A stretch of 64,000 nucleotides of DNA, taken from the NCBI RefSeq assembly GCF_023156245.1, contig NZ_JAKZAH010000014.1, positions 35,154 through 99,153 of the forward strand, given 5' to 3'. The notes under the pieces are model-generated. The model was not told the origin of the DNA and did not search any database. It saw only the letters and a list, made by a program, of their open reading frames with translations. Below, in pieces: positions 1 through 7,842 of the stretch; positions within the stretch are counted from its first letter, which is position 1; every line of letters starts with the position of its first letter. The position numbers were made by a program, and so were the translations under genes. Source of the stretch: Marinobacter bryozoorum. GTDB taxonomy: Bacteria > Pseudomonadota > Gammaproteobacteria > Pseudomonadales > Oleiphilaceae.

Positions 1-1242
1 CAGGTTGGTGATCACCTGCTTCACCCGCAGCGGATCCCCCATGATGTTGTCGGGCACGTCGGCGTAGACCAGGTGCACCAGGTCCAGGTTCTTGCTGTGT
101 GCCGCGGGCGCCAGCATTACCATGACCTCCTCGACAATTTCCCTGAGATGGAAGGGCACCCGGTCGAGGATCAGTTTGCCGGCCTCGATCTTCGAGAAAT
201 CCAGGATGTCATTGATAATGGTCAGCAGGATTTCCGAGGACTTGCGAATGGTGTTCAGGTGCTCTGCCTGCTGTTTCTGCAACGGGCTTTTCAGCAGCAG
301 TTCGGTGAAGCCGATAATGCCGTTGAGCGGAGTGCGGATTTCGTGGGACATGTTGGCCAGGAATTCCGACTTGATGCGGCTGGCCTCCAGGGCGTCCTTG
401 CGGGCGAAGTCCAGCTCGATGTTCTGGATTTCGATCGTTTCCAGGGTTTCCCGCAGGTCTTCGGTGGCCTGGTCGATGTTCTGCTGCATTTCGGCCTGGG
501 CCTTGCTGAGTTCCTCGGCCATTGCATTGAGGCCGGACTCCAGCTGCTCGAACTCGGGCCCGGCGCCCGTGTGTACCCGGGTATCCAGGTGACCTTCCTT
601 GAGGCGCGCAACCGCGCGGTTGAGTTCGAAGACCGGTTCGGTGAACGATCGGCTAAGGCGCAGCGCAATAGCCAGGCTCAGGAGTACTCCGGCAACGATC
701 ATCAGCAGAGAAATGAACAACGCCTTCCAGGTTTCCTTTTCGGTGCGCACATGGGACATTTCCACTGCGGCCCAGCCGATGGGTTCCAGGGTATCCGGCG
801 GTGCGCTGCGGGACTCCAGGTCCAGCAGGTTTTCCAGCATCAGGTCCTGCAGGTACACCGGGGAAATGAATACCGTGTTGCCAGCCGAGGGCCAGTGGGA
901 AACCGCCGTCCGGGGAAATTCCTCGAGCTTTTCAAAGGTGCTGGCGGGACCGGTGTGGAGCAGGCGCTCCTGGCGGGCGTTATAGAAGGTGATGGAGCGA
1001 ACGTCCTGCTCTTCCAGCAGGGCGTTGGACAGGCTGCTCAACAGGCTGCGGTTGGCGGTGAACATCCCGTATTCGGCGGCTGCTGCCAGTTGCCGGGACA
1101 GGGAGTCGCCACGGTCGTCCAGCAACTGGTTGATGTTCTGCACCCAGCTCCAGGTAAAGAAGAGCCCCAGCAATACCGTTGTGATCAGCGTGGGAACCAG
1201 GGTGACCAGCAGGACTTTTTTTCGAATACCCCAACGACGCAT
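1..1242 (-). CDS. barA: BarA/GacS-type hybrid sensor histidine kinase (N-terminal part)
   Basis: Only the first 414 codons lie in the window; the gene continues past the left edge. The product is a membrane sensor kinase which, in the Gac/Bar family, phosphorylates GacA/UvrY and so drives the Rsm/Csr small-RNA system. Visible in order: TM1 at about residues 9-31, a periplasmic loop, TM2 at about 175-195, a HAMP region at about 196-250, a coiled coil, and the dimerisation/phosphoacceptor box NMSHEIRTPLNGIIGF with its histidine at residue 300. The start of the HATPase domain follows. The ATG start (complement of 1240-1242) is preceded by AGAGGT. It is divergent from cysM, as in Pseudomonas gacS. 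The receiver and Hpt domains expected for the family are outside the window. Confidence 0.93.
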   Translation of the reverse strand, partial: MRRWGIRKKVLLVTLVPTLITTVLLGLFFTWSWVQNINQLLDDRGDSLSRQLAAAAEYGMFTANRSLLSSLSNALLEEQDVRSITFYNARQERLLHTGPASTFEKLEEFPRTAVSHWPSAGNTVFISPVYLQDLMLENLLDLESRSAPPDTLEPIGWAAVEMSHVRTEKETWKALFISLLMIVAGVLLSLAIALRLSRSFTEPVFELNRAVARLKEGHLDTRVHTGAGPEFEQLESGLNAMAEELSKAQAEMQQNIDQATEDLRETLETIEIQNIELDFARKDALEASRIKSEFLANMSHEIRTPLNGIIGFTELLLKSPLQKQQAEHLNTIRKSSEILLTIINDILDFSKIEAGKLILDRVPFHLREIVEEVMVMLAPAAHSKNLDLVHLVYADVPDNIMGDPLRVKQVITNL

Positions 1243-1523
1243 ACGGATTTTCTACCTCTTGCCCGATCCCTGGTTGGCTTCCCTGGTGTGGCCTGGCACT
1301 CGAAGCTGGCCTTATAGCCGCCTGGCATGGCCATAGCGGCATCCTCTATTGGGCGAGCCGCCCGGATGCGGGTATGATGCGCATCCTGTGTCCTGAACGG
1401 CCTTCCAGTACCTGCTTCAGAAGCGCCATAAGTGTAACATAGGCGTGCAGAAAAGCTGTGAAGGAGTCTTGGATGGCACGGACTCCTGAAGGGCAGCCCA
1501 TATCGACGAGGAGCGCGAACGCC

Positions 1524-2417
1524 ATGCATTTCCCTACCATCGAGGATTATGTCGGTCATACCCCACTGGTTCGCCTGCAGCGAATGCCCGGCGATACCAG
1601 CAACGTTGTCCTGGCCAAGCTGGAAGGCAACAACCCTGCCGGCTCGGTGAAGGACCGGCCAGCCATCAGCATGATCCAGGAGGCGGAAAAGCGCGGCGAA
1701 ATCCGTCCGGGCGACACCATCATTGAAGCCACCAGCGGCAACACCGGTATCGCCCTGGCGATGGCGGCGGCGATCAAGGGTTACCGCATGAAGCTGATCA
1801 TGCCGGCCAACATGAGCGAAGAGCGCCGGGCCTCCATGCGAGCCTATGGCGCCGAAATCATTACCGTCAGCAAGGAAGAGGGCATGGAAGGCGCCCGGGA
1901 CCTGGCGACCCGCATGCAGGAGGAGGGCGAGGGTACCGTGCTGGACCAGTTCGCCAACCCGGATAATCCGCTGGCCCATTACCGCACCACCGGCCCGGAA
2001 ATCTGGGAGCAGACCAAGGGCAGGGTGACGCACTTTGTCAGCTCCATGGGCACCACCGGCACCATTATGGGTGTGTCCCGCTATCTCAAGGAGCGCAACC
2101 CGGATGTGCAGATTATCGGGTTACAGCCGAGGGAAGGTTCTTCCATTCCGGGCATCCGCCGCTGGCCCGAGGAGTACCTGCCCAGAATCTACGATGCCAC
2201 CCGCGTTGACCAGGTTCTGGACGTAGGCCAGGACGAAGCCGAGGAAACCATGCGGGCGCTGGCCCGTGAAGAAGGTATTTTCTGCGGGGTTTCGTCCGGC
2301 GGCTCCATCGCCGCTGCCCTCAAGCTGTCACAGCAGGTTGAAAACGCTGTCATTGTCGCCATTATCTGTGACCGCGGCGACCGCTACCTGTCTACCGGCG
2401 TATTTCCCGGCGCCTGA
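1524..2417 (+). CDS. cysM: Cysteine synthase B
   Basis: PLP-dependent O-acetylserine (or thiosulfate) sulfhydrylase, the last step of cysteine synthesis, cytosolic. The 297-residue length fits CysM (about 300). The PLP-binding lysine is K43 in NPAGSVKDRPA; the substrate-loop motif TSGNTG and the phosphate-binding run SSMGTTGTIMG are present. The ATG at 1524 is chosen because GAGGAG lies about 10 bases upstream and the protein then begins MHFPTIEDYVGHTPLVRL, like other CysM proteins. An in-frame ATG at 1458 would add 22 residues unlike the family. The 281 bp gap to barA must hold two divergent promoters, but no clear box was identified. It is first in a same-strand run with rlmD, relA and mazG. 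Confidence 0.95.
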   Translation: MHFPTIEDYVGHTPLVRLQRMPGDTSNVVLAKLEGNNPAGSVKDRPAISMIQEAEKRGEIRPGDTIIEATSGNTGIALAMAAAIKGYRMKLIMPANMSEERRASMRAYGAEIITVSKEEGMEGARDLATRMQEEGEGTVLDQFANPDNPLAHYRTTGPEIWEQTKGRVTHFVSSMGTTGTIMGVSRYLKERNPDVQIIGLQPREGSSIPGIRRWPEEYLPRIYDATRVDQVLDVGQDEAEETMRALAREEGIFCGVSSGGSIAAALKLSQQVENAVIVAIICDRGDRYLSTGVFPGA

Positions 2418-2444
2418 TACTTACCGATTTCCAGAGACCTTTAT

Positions 2445-3776
2445 ATGAGCCGCAGACGCAGGAAACCTCTGCCGAAAGAGCCATTGCCGTGCACCATTGA
2501 AACCCTGAGCCACGACGGCCGGGGCATCGCCCGGGAAGAGGGCAAGACCCGTTTCGTGGACGGCGCGCTGCCCGGTGAGCGGGTAATGGCCAGGATGATC
2601 TCCACCCGCAGCAAGTTCGATGAGCTGCGCACCGAAGAAGTGCTGGAGGCGTCACCGGAGCGCGCTACGCCGCCCTGTGAATATGCCGATCTGTGTGGCG
2701 GTTGCAGCCTTCAACATATGGCTCCCGACGCCCAGATCCGGTTCAAGGAGAACACCCTGCGGGAGCACTTTGCCCATTTCGGGGGCATTGAGCCGGAGCA
2801 GTGGATCGAGCCCATGCGTTCGCCGCCGCTGGGTTACCGGCGCAAGGCGCGCCTTGGGGTGCGCTTCGTCAGCAAGCGGGATTCGGTACTGGTGGGCTTC
2901 CGGGAGAAGCGCAACAGCTTCCTGGCAGATATTGACCGTTGCGTGGTGCTCGATCCCCGCATTGGCGAGCGCATCGATGATTTGAGAAAGCTGATTTATC
3001 GGATGGAGGCTTTCCAGAACATCGCCCAGGTAGAAGTGGCCTGTGGCGATGACGTGGCCACCATGATCTTCCGTAACATGGTACCCCTGAGTGACGCTGA
3101 TCGCGCGGCCCTGGTGGCCTTCGGCCAGGCCCATGACTTGCATATCTACCTGCAGCCCAAGGGGCCGGATACCGTGCACCGCATCTGGCCGGAAACCGGC
3201 GAGGAGCGGCTCAGCTATCAGCTACCGGAATTTGACCTGACCATGAAGTTCCATCCCATGGACTTCACCCAGGTTAACGCCGACATTAACCAGCGCATGG
3301 TACACCGTGCCATCGACTGGCTGGATGTGCAGCCCGGTGACCGGGTGCTGGATTTGTTCTGCGGCCTTGGCAACTTTACCCTGCCACTGGCTCGCAAGGC
3401 GGGCCAGGTGGTTGGCGTGGAAGGTGACGATGCCATGGTTGTGCGCGGGCGTGAGAATGCCGAACTTAACGGCCTTTCCAATGTCACGTTCCACGGCGCC
3501 AACCTGCAGGGCGACTTCACCGGTGAAAGCTGGGCCACCGAAGGCTTCGACCGGATTCTGATAGATCCGCCGCGGTCGGGTGCCCAGGAAATCTGTGAGC
3601 ATCTCACAGCGTTTGGCGCAAAGCGCATTGTGTATGTTTCCTGCAACCCGGCCACCCTGGCGCGGGATGCGGGTGTAATTGTCAGTAAGGGGTATCGCCT
3701 GGTACAGGCGGGCGTGATGGACATGTTCCCTCACACCACCCACGTGGAATCCATCGCCCTGTTCGAAAAAATCTGA
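2445..3776 (+). CDS. rlmD: 23S rRNA (uracil-1939-C5) methyltransferase RlmD
   Basis: SAM-dependent RNA methyltransferase (RumA family) that forms m5U1939 in 23S rRNA. At 443 residues it is close to E. coli RlmD (433). An N-terminal TRAM domain (about 12-70) is followed by iron-sulfur cysteines C78, C84, C87 and C166 ([10 protein letters not shown] then DRC). The SAM site reads [14 protein letters not shown] and the nucleophilic cysteine C400 lies in [10 protein letters not shown]. It starts 27 bases after the cysM stop. All catalytic features are intact. Confidence 0.95.
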   Translation: MSRRRRKPLPKEPLPCTIETLSHDGRGIAREEGKTRFVDGALPGERVMARMISTRSKFDELRTEEVLEASPERATPPCEYADLCGGCSLQHMAPDAQIRFKENTLREHFAHFGGIEPEQWIEPMRSPPLGYRRKARLGVRFVSKRDSVLVGFREKRNSFLADIDRCVVLDPRIGERIDDLRKLIYRMEAFQNIAQVEVACGDDVATMIFRNMVPLSDADRAALVAFGQAHDLHIYLQPKGPDTVHRIWPETGEERLSYQLPEFDLTMKFHPMDFTQVNADINQRMVHRAIDWLDVQPGDRVLDLFCGLGNFTLPLARKAGQVVGVEGDDAMVVRGRENAELNGLSNVTFHGANLQGDFTGESWATEGFDRILIDPPRSGAQEICEHLTAFGAKRIVYVSCNPATLARDAGVIVSKGYRLVQAGVMDMFPHTTHVESIALFEKI

Positions 3777-3835
3777 GAGCGAACTGAGCATGGCAAGGGC
3801 ATGGCCCGGTAAAGGACACTAACGGCAGCAAAAGC

Positions 3836-6073
3836 ATGGTAAAGGTACGGGAAGACTACGCGGTTACCGCAGATGGACAGGTGGATATCGAAGGCTGGGT
3901 AAGGCAGATCGAAGCCCAGACCCGCCTTGAGAATCCGGACCAGTTTCGCCGGGCCTGTGAGCTCAGCGCGGAAATCGATCGCCGGGCCGTGGAAGAGGAC
4001 CGACTGTGGGCACCGGGTGCCAGCAGCTTCCACACCGGTATTGAAATGGCCCAGGTGCTGGTGGAGTTGCACCTGGACCAGGCCAGCTTGGTGGCGGCCA
4101 TCCTTTACCGTGCCGTGCGCGAAGGCCGTATAGAGCTGGACGAAATCCGGAAGGAATTCGGTGACGAAGTGGCCGGCCTGATCCAGGGTGTGGTGCAGAT
4201 GGCGGCAATCTCCGCTATCCATCACCCCCTGAAAGGGACCGTACTGGGCCAGACGGAAGGCCAGCTGGATAATGTCCGCAAGATGCTGGTCACCATGATC
4301 GACGATGTCCGGGTGGCCCTGATCAAGCTCGCAGAGCGGACCTGTGCCCTGCGGGCCGTCAAGAACGCTGTCTACGAAAAGCGCATGCGGGTCGCCCGGG
4401 AAGTCTTCGATATCTACGCGCCCCTGGCCCACCGCCTGGGTATCGGGCATATCAAGTGGGAGCTGGAAGACCTGTCCTTCCGCTACCTGCACGAGACCGC
4501 GTACAAGAAGATCGCCCGCCAGCTGGACGAGAAGCGCCTGGACCGGGAAGGCTATATCCAGAAGGTGCTCAAGGACCTGGGCGATGAATTGCGCCGTTCC
4601 GGTATCCAGGCGGAACTGGCCGGCCGGGCCAAGCACATCTACAGCATCTGGCGGAAAATGCGCCGCAAGGGCATCGACTTCTCCCAGGTTTATGACGTGC
4701 GGGCCGTACGCCTGCTGGTGCCGGAGGTACGGGACTGCTACGGGGCGCTGGGCATCGTCCACAGCCTGTGGCGCCATATTCCCAACGAGTTCGACGACTA
4801 CATTGCCAACCCCAAGGAGAACGGCTACCAGTCTCTCCACACCGCCGTCATCGGGCCCGAGGGTAAGGTGATGGAGGTGCAGATTCGTACCCACAAGATG
4901 CATGAAGAGGCAGAGCTTGGGGTTTGTGCCCACTGGCTCTATAAAGGTACGGATACCGGCAACCGCTCCACCGGCTATGAGGCCAAGATCAACTGGCTGC
5001 GTCAGGTGCTGGAATGGCAGGAGGAGCTGGGTGACCTGTCTGGCCTGGCGGATCACCTTACCGGTGATATTGCGTCAGACCGTGTCTATGTCTTTACGCC
5101 GGAAGGCCATGTGGTGGACTTGCCCCAGGGCGCCACACCGGTGGACTTTGCCTACCGTGTGCACACGGAGGTGGGGCATGCCTGTCGGGGCGCGCGGGTG
5201 AATGGCCGCATCGTACCGTTGACCTACCCGCTGAAAACCGGCGACCAGGTCTATATCCTTACGTCAAACAACCAGGCTCCGAGCCGGGACTGGCTGAACC
5301 CCAGCCTGGGTTATATCCAGACCTCCCGTGCCCGCGCCAAGGTCACCCACTGGTTCAAGCAGCAGCACCGGGACCAGAACATTGCCGACGGCCGGGCCAT
5401 CCTGGAAGACGAATTCAAGCGCTTGTCCCTCTACGACGTGAGCCTGGACGAGCTGGCCCGCAAAGTGAACTATCCGGGCGCCGCGGACATGTTTGCCGCT
5501 GTCGGTGCCGGTGACCTGCGTCCTACCCATGTGGCCCACGTGGCCCAGGAGATGCTTGAGCCCCGGGAACAGCAGCTTGACCTGAAACTGCTGGGCAGCC
5601 GCAAAGGTCAGTACGAGACCGATTCGGATATCCAGATTCGTGGCGTGGGCAAGCTCAAGACCCAGGTCGCCAAGTGTTGCAAGCCGTTGCCGGGTGACGC
5701 CATCGGCGGTTATATCACCGTTGGCCGTGGCGTAACGGTGCACCGCCAGGACTGCCTGACGTTCCTGCACCACAAGGAATTCGAGCCCAACCGCATTATC
5801 GAGGTCAGTTGGGGCGGCCGCCCGGAAGCCACCTACCCGGTGGACATCGAGATCGAGGCCTATGACCGCTATTGTCTGCTGCGGGATATTACCCAGGTGC
5901 TGACAGCCTCGCGCAGTAATGTGCTGTCCCTGAACACCTTGTCGAATATCGATGAGAACACGGCAACCATGCTGGTCACAGTGGAAATCCGAACCCTGGA
6001 ACAGCTGGCCCGGCTGCTCGCCCAGATCCGGAACCTGCCCAACATCATTGAGGTGAGGCGCAAGCGATCATGA
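3836..6073 (+). CDS. relA: GTP pyrophosphokinase RelA
   Basis: Ribosome-associated (p)ppGpp synthetase of the stringent response; at 745 residues it is near E. coli RelA (744). The N-terminal HD hydrolase domain is degenerate: the expected HD pair is replaced around LYRAVREG, as in monofunctional RelA. The synthetase domain has the acidic EFDD (ExDD) motif that separates RelA from bifunctional SpoT, then NGYQSLHT and VQIRT. TGS (about 400-460), a zinc-finger-like region with KCCKPLPGD, and a C-terminal ACT domain follow. The stop overlaps the mazG start by 4 bases, so translational coupling is likely. Confidence 0.97.
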   Translation: MVKVREDYAVTADGQVDIEGWVRQIEAQTRLENPDQFRRACELSAEIDRRAVEEDRLWAPGASSFHTGIEMAQVLVELHLDQASLVAAILYRAVREGRIELDEIRKEFGDEVAGLIQGVVQMAAISAIHHPLKGTVLGQTEGQLDNVRKMLVTMIDDVRVALIKLAERTCALRAVKNAVYEKRMRVAREVFDIYAPLAHRLGIGHIKWELEDLSFRYLHETAYKKIARQLDEKRLDREGYIQKVLKDLGDELRRSGIQAELAGRAKHIYSIWRKMRRKGIDFSQVYDVRAVRLLVPEVRDCYGALGIVHSLWRHIPNEFDDYIANPKENGYQSLHTAVIGPEGKVMEVQIRTHKMHEEAELGVCAHWLYKGTDTGNRSTGYEAKINWLRQVLEWQEELGDLSGLADHLTGDIASDRVYVFTPEGHVVDLPQGATPVDFAYRVHTEVGHACRGARVNGRIVPLTYPLKTGDQVYILTSNNQAPSRDWLNPSLGYIQTSRARAKVTHWFKQQHRDQNIADGRAILEDEFKRLSLYDVSLDELARKVNYPGAADMFAAVGAGDLRPTHVAHVAQEMLEPREQQLDLKLLGSRKGQYETDSDIQIRGVGKLKTQVAKCCKPLPGDAIGGYITVGRGVTVHRQDCLTFLHHKEFEPNRIIEVSWGGRPEATYPVDIEIEAYDRYCLLRDITQVLTASRSNVLSLNTLSNIDENTATMLVTVEIRTLEQLARLLAQIRNLPNIIEVRRKRS

Positions 6074-6924
6074 GCTACACCGTCGACGACCTGAAAACCC
6101 TGATGGCCCGGCTGCGGGACCCGGAGACCGGTTGCCCCTGGGATACGAAGCAGACCTTCCGCACCATCGTGCCCCATACCCTGGAGGAAGCCCACGAAGT
6201 GGCGGACACCATTGAGCGGGAAGATTACAGGCACCTGAAGGAAGAGCTGGGTGACCTGTTGTTCCAGGTAATCTTCTATGCACAGATGGGCCAGGAGCAG
6301 GATCTGTTCGGCTTCGACGACGTTGTCGATACCCTGGTGCGGAAGCTGTTGCGTCGCCACCCCCATGTGTTCCCCGAGGGCACCCTGGAAAGTCGTGTCG
6401 ATCCGGAGAACCGCCCCACGGATGAATGGATTGCGGCCAGCTGGGAGCGTATCAAGGCCGAGGAGCGCGCGGAAAAGGGGGAGAATGCGAACCGGGAACC
6501 CTCCAGTCGCCTGGAAGACATACCCGCGTCCCTGCCGGCGCTGACCCGTGCCGACAAGTTGCAACGGCGTGCCGCCCGCTATGGCTTCGACTGGCCGGAC
6601 ATCGGCCCGGTGTTCGACAAGCTGGAAGAGGAAATCGGTGAGCTGCGGGAAGCCTGGGAGAACGCCCAGGAGGACCCGGCGGCCCGGGATGACGTGGAGG
6701 ACGAACTCGGTGACCTGATGTTTGTCTGCGTCAACCTTGCGCGGTTTATGAAAGTAAACCCGGACCAGGCCCTGCGGCGTACCAATCGCAAGTTCGAGGC
6801 ACGCTTTCGCGCCATCGAGCAGGTGCTGGCGGAACAGGGCAGGGTGATGGAAGATGAGTCCCTTGAGAATCTGGATGCGATCTGGAACAGCGTCAAGGGT
6901 GTGGAACGCTCAACAGGCAACTGA
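6070..6924 (+). CDS. mazG: Nucleoside triphosphate pyrophosphohydrolase MazG
   Basis: Hydrolyses NTPs and dNTPs to the monophosphate and pyrophosphate; linked in E. coli to house-cleaning and to ppGpp decline. The 284-residue protein has two MazG repeats. The first contains EEAHEVADTI then EELGDLLFQV, the EExxE...ExxD magnesium-binding pattern; the second contains EEEIGELREA then EDELGDLMFV. It overlaps relA by ATGA, the same relA-mazG pairing as in E. coli and Pseudomonas. It is slightly longer than E. coli MazG (263), mainly in the linker at about residues 130-160. Confidence 0.95.
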   Translation: MSYTVDDLKTLMARLRDPETGCPWDTKQTFRTIVPHTLEEAHEVADTIEREDYRHLKEELGDLLFQVIFYAQMGQEQDLFGFDDVVDTLVRKLLRRHPHVFPEGTLESRVDPENRPTDEWIAASWERIKAEERAEKGENANREPSSRLEDIPASLPALTRADKLQRRAARYGFDWPDIGPVFDKLEEEIGELREAWENAQEDPAARDDVEDELGDLMFVCVNLARFMKVNPDQALRRTNRKFEARFRAIEQVLAEQGRVMEDESLENLDAIWNSVKGVERSTGN

Positions 6925-7100
6925 GCACTGCGTCAGCAAAAACAACAAATAAGTACAAATCGTTACCGATTTCCCGGCTTGCATTCTGCACGATTCAACT
7001 AAACTGCGGGTTGAAGGGAGAGGCCGATGGCGTCTTCTCCGGCAATAGCCCTCAGAATCCAGAACAATCGGGCAGCAGTTGAAGGCAGGAGTAATTACGC

Positions 7101-7445
7101 ATGAAGATCCGTGACCTGGTCGCACACTGGGACAAGCACGCAAAAGGGCGGCTGACCCGTGACCCTTACTATGTCAAACTGGCAGACGCACACCACGAGG
7201 AGCTGTCGCGCCTGGCGGCACTGTACCCCATGAAGTCCCCCCAGGACCTGATGCGGGACCTGCTTTCAGCCGCCCTGGATGAGCTCGAGACTTCGTTCCC
7301 CTACGAACAGGGTGAGAAAGTCGTTGCCCATGATGAGGAAGGCTACGAAATCTACGAAGACGTGGGGCTGACTCCTCGCTTTGTGGCCCTGAGCCAGAAG
7401 CATATGGAAGAGCTCAAGAAGCGTCAGTTGGTGTCGGTCGCCTGA
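7101..7445 (+). CDS. Conserved hypothetical protein, HW-motif small protein 1
   Basis: A 114-residue soluble protein with no signal or membrane segment and no function I can assign. It opens MKIRDLVAHWDKHAKG and has a predicted helical stretch with ALYPMKSPQDLMRDLLSAALDEL. The ATG follows GGCAGGAG at a normal distance. It is a paralogue of the small gene at 7506-7733 on the opposite strand: both share MK-DL--HW, an AL-YP---D motif and AALD-L-S-P. The C-terminal 45 residues (EGYEIYEDVGLTPRFVALS) are unique to this copy. The helical composition could suit a small DNA- or protein-binding adaptor, but that is a guess. Confidence 0.8.
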   Translation: MKIRDLVAHWDKHAKGRLTRDPYYVKLADAHHEELSRLAALYPMKSPQDLMRDLLSAALDELETSFPYEQGEKVVAHDEEGYEIYEDVGLTPRFVALSQKHMEELKKRQLVSVA

Positions 7446-7470
7446 TCATTTAGTAGGCGAGTCAGGTGGA

Positions 7471-7497
7471 AGGCACTCCCGGCTACCGGGAGGCCTT
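7471..7497 (+). terminator. Probable intrinsic terminator
   Basis: A 7 bp perfect stem CTCCCGG/CCGGGAG around a 3-base loop (7476-7492) is extended by AGGC/GCCT across a one-base bulge and followed by TTTCATTGCTTT. It sits between two convergent small genes and could serve the upstream one; the T tract is imperfect. Confidence 0.6.
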
Positions 7498-7505
7498 TCA
7501 TTGCT

Positions 7506-7733
7506 TTAGCCTTTCTGCAACTTATCCTTCAACGGCGTACTCTCCGCCAGGTCATCCAGCGCCGCCGCAATCATATCGTTGAGAATATCCGTCTCACTTC
7601 TTCCCGGGTACATCTCCGCCAGCGCTGCGACCCTGGCCGCATCCTCCAGCGGCAGGCGCAGGTTGTAGTCATGGGTCCGCTCGGCAGGCTTGCTGTCTTC
7701 CTGCCAGTGTTTGGGTAAGTCAGTAACTTTCAT
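7506..7733 (-). CDS. Conserved hypothetical protein, HW-motif small protein 2
   Basis: A 75-residue protein starting at the ATG complementary to 7731-7733, chosen because AGGAG lies 6 bases upstream. A further in-frame ATG 23 codons earlier lacks a ribosome site. The sequence opens MKVTDLPKHWQEDS and carries RVAALAEMYPGRSETDILNDMI then AALDDL. It aligns along most of its length with the N-terminal two thirds of the convergent gene at 7101-7445, so the pair probably arose by duplication and inversion. The spacing of its helices is reminiscent of ribbon-helix-helix or CopG-like proteins, but no family can be named. Confidence 0.75.
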   Translation of the reverse strand: MKVTDLPKHWQEDSKPAERTHDYNLRLPLEDAARVAALAEMYPGRSETDILNDMIAAALDDLAESTPLKDKLQKG

Positions 7734-7842
7734 GGTATCTCCTGTGTGATCACCCTTGCGATTGGGCCGCGACCTCGTTATTAGTATCAGTGTAGCGTTC
7801 AAGTTTCGTCAATTGTCATCCCATCATTAAAAGGAAGAGCCT

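Noticed and set aside
73..1317. Long plus-strand open frame opposite barA
   Set aside because: The minus strand encodes a clear BarA/GacS kinase with H-box and HAMP; the plus-strand frame is its high-GC shadow with no family resemblance.
1185..2033. 282-codon minus-strand open frame across the barA-cysM gap
   Set aside because: It covers the cysM coding strand in reverse and a promoter gap, with no recognisable domain.
3731..5056. 441-codon minus-strand open frame opposite relA
   Set aside because: Shadow of relA; relA shows every family motif.
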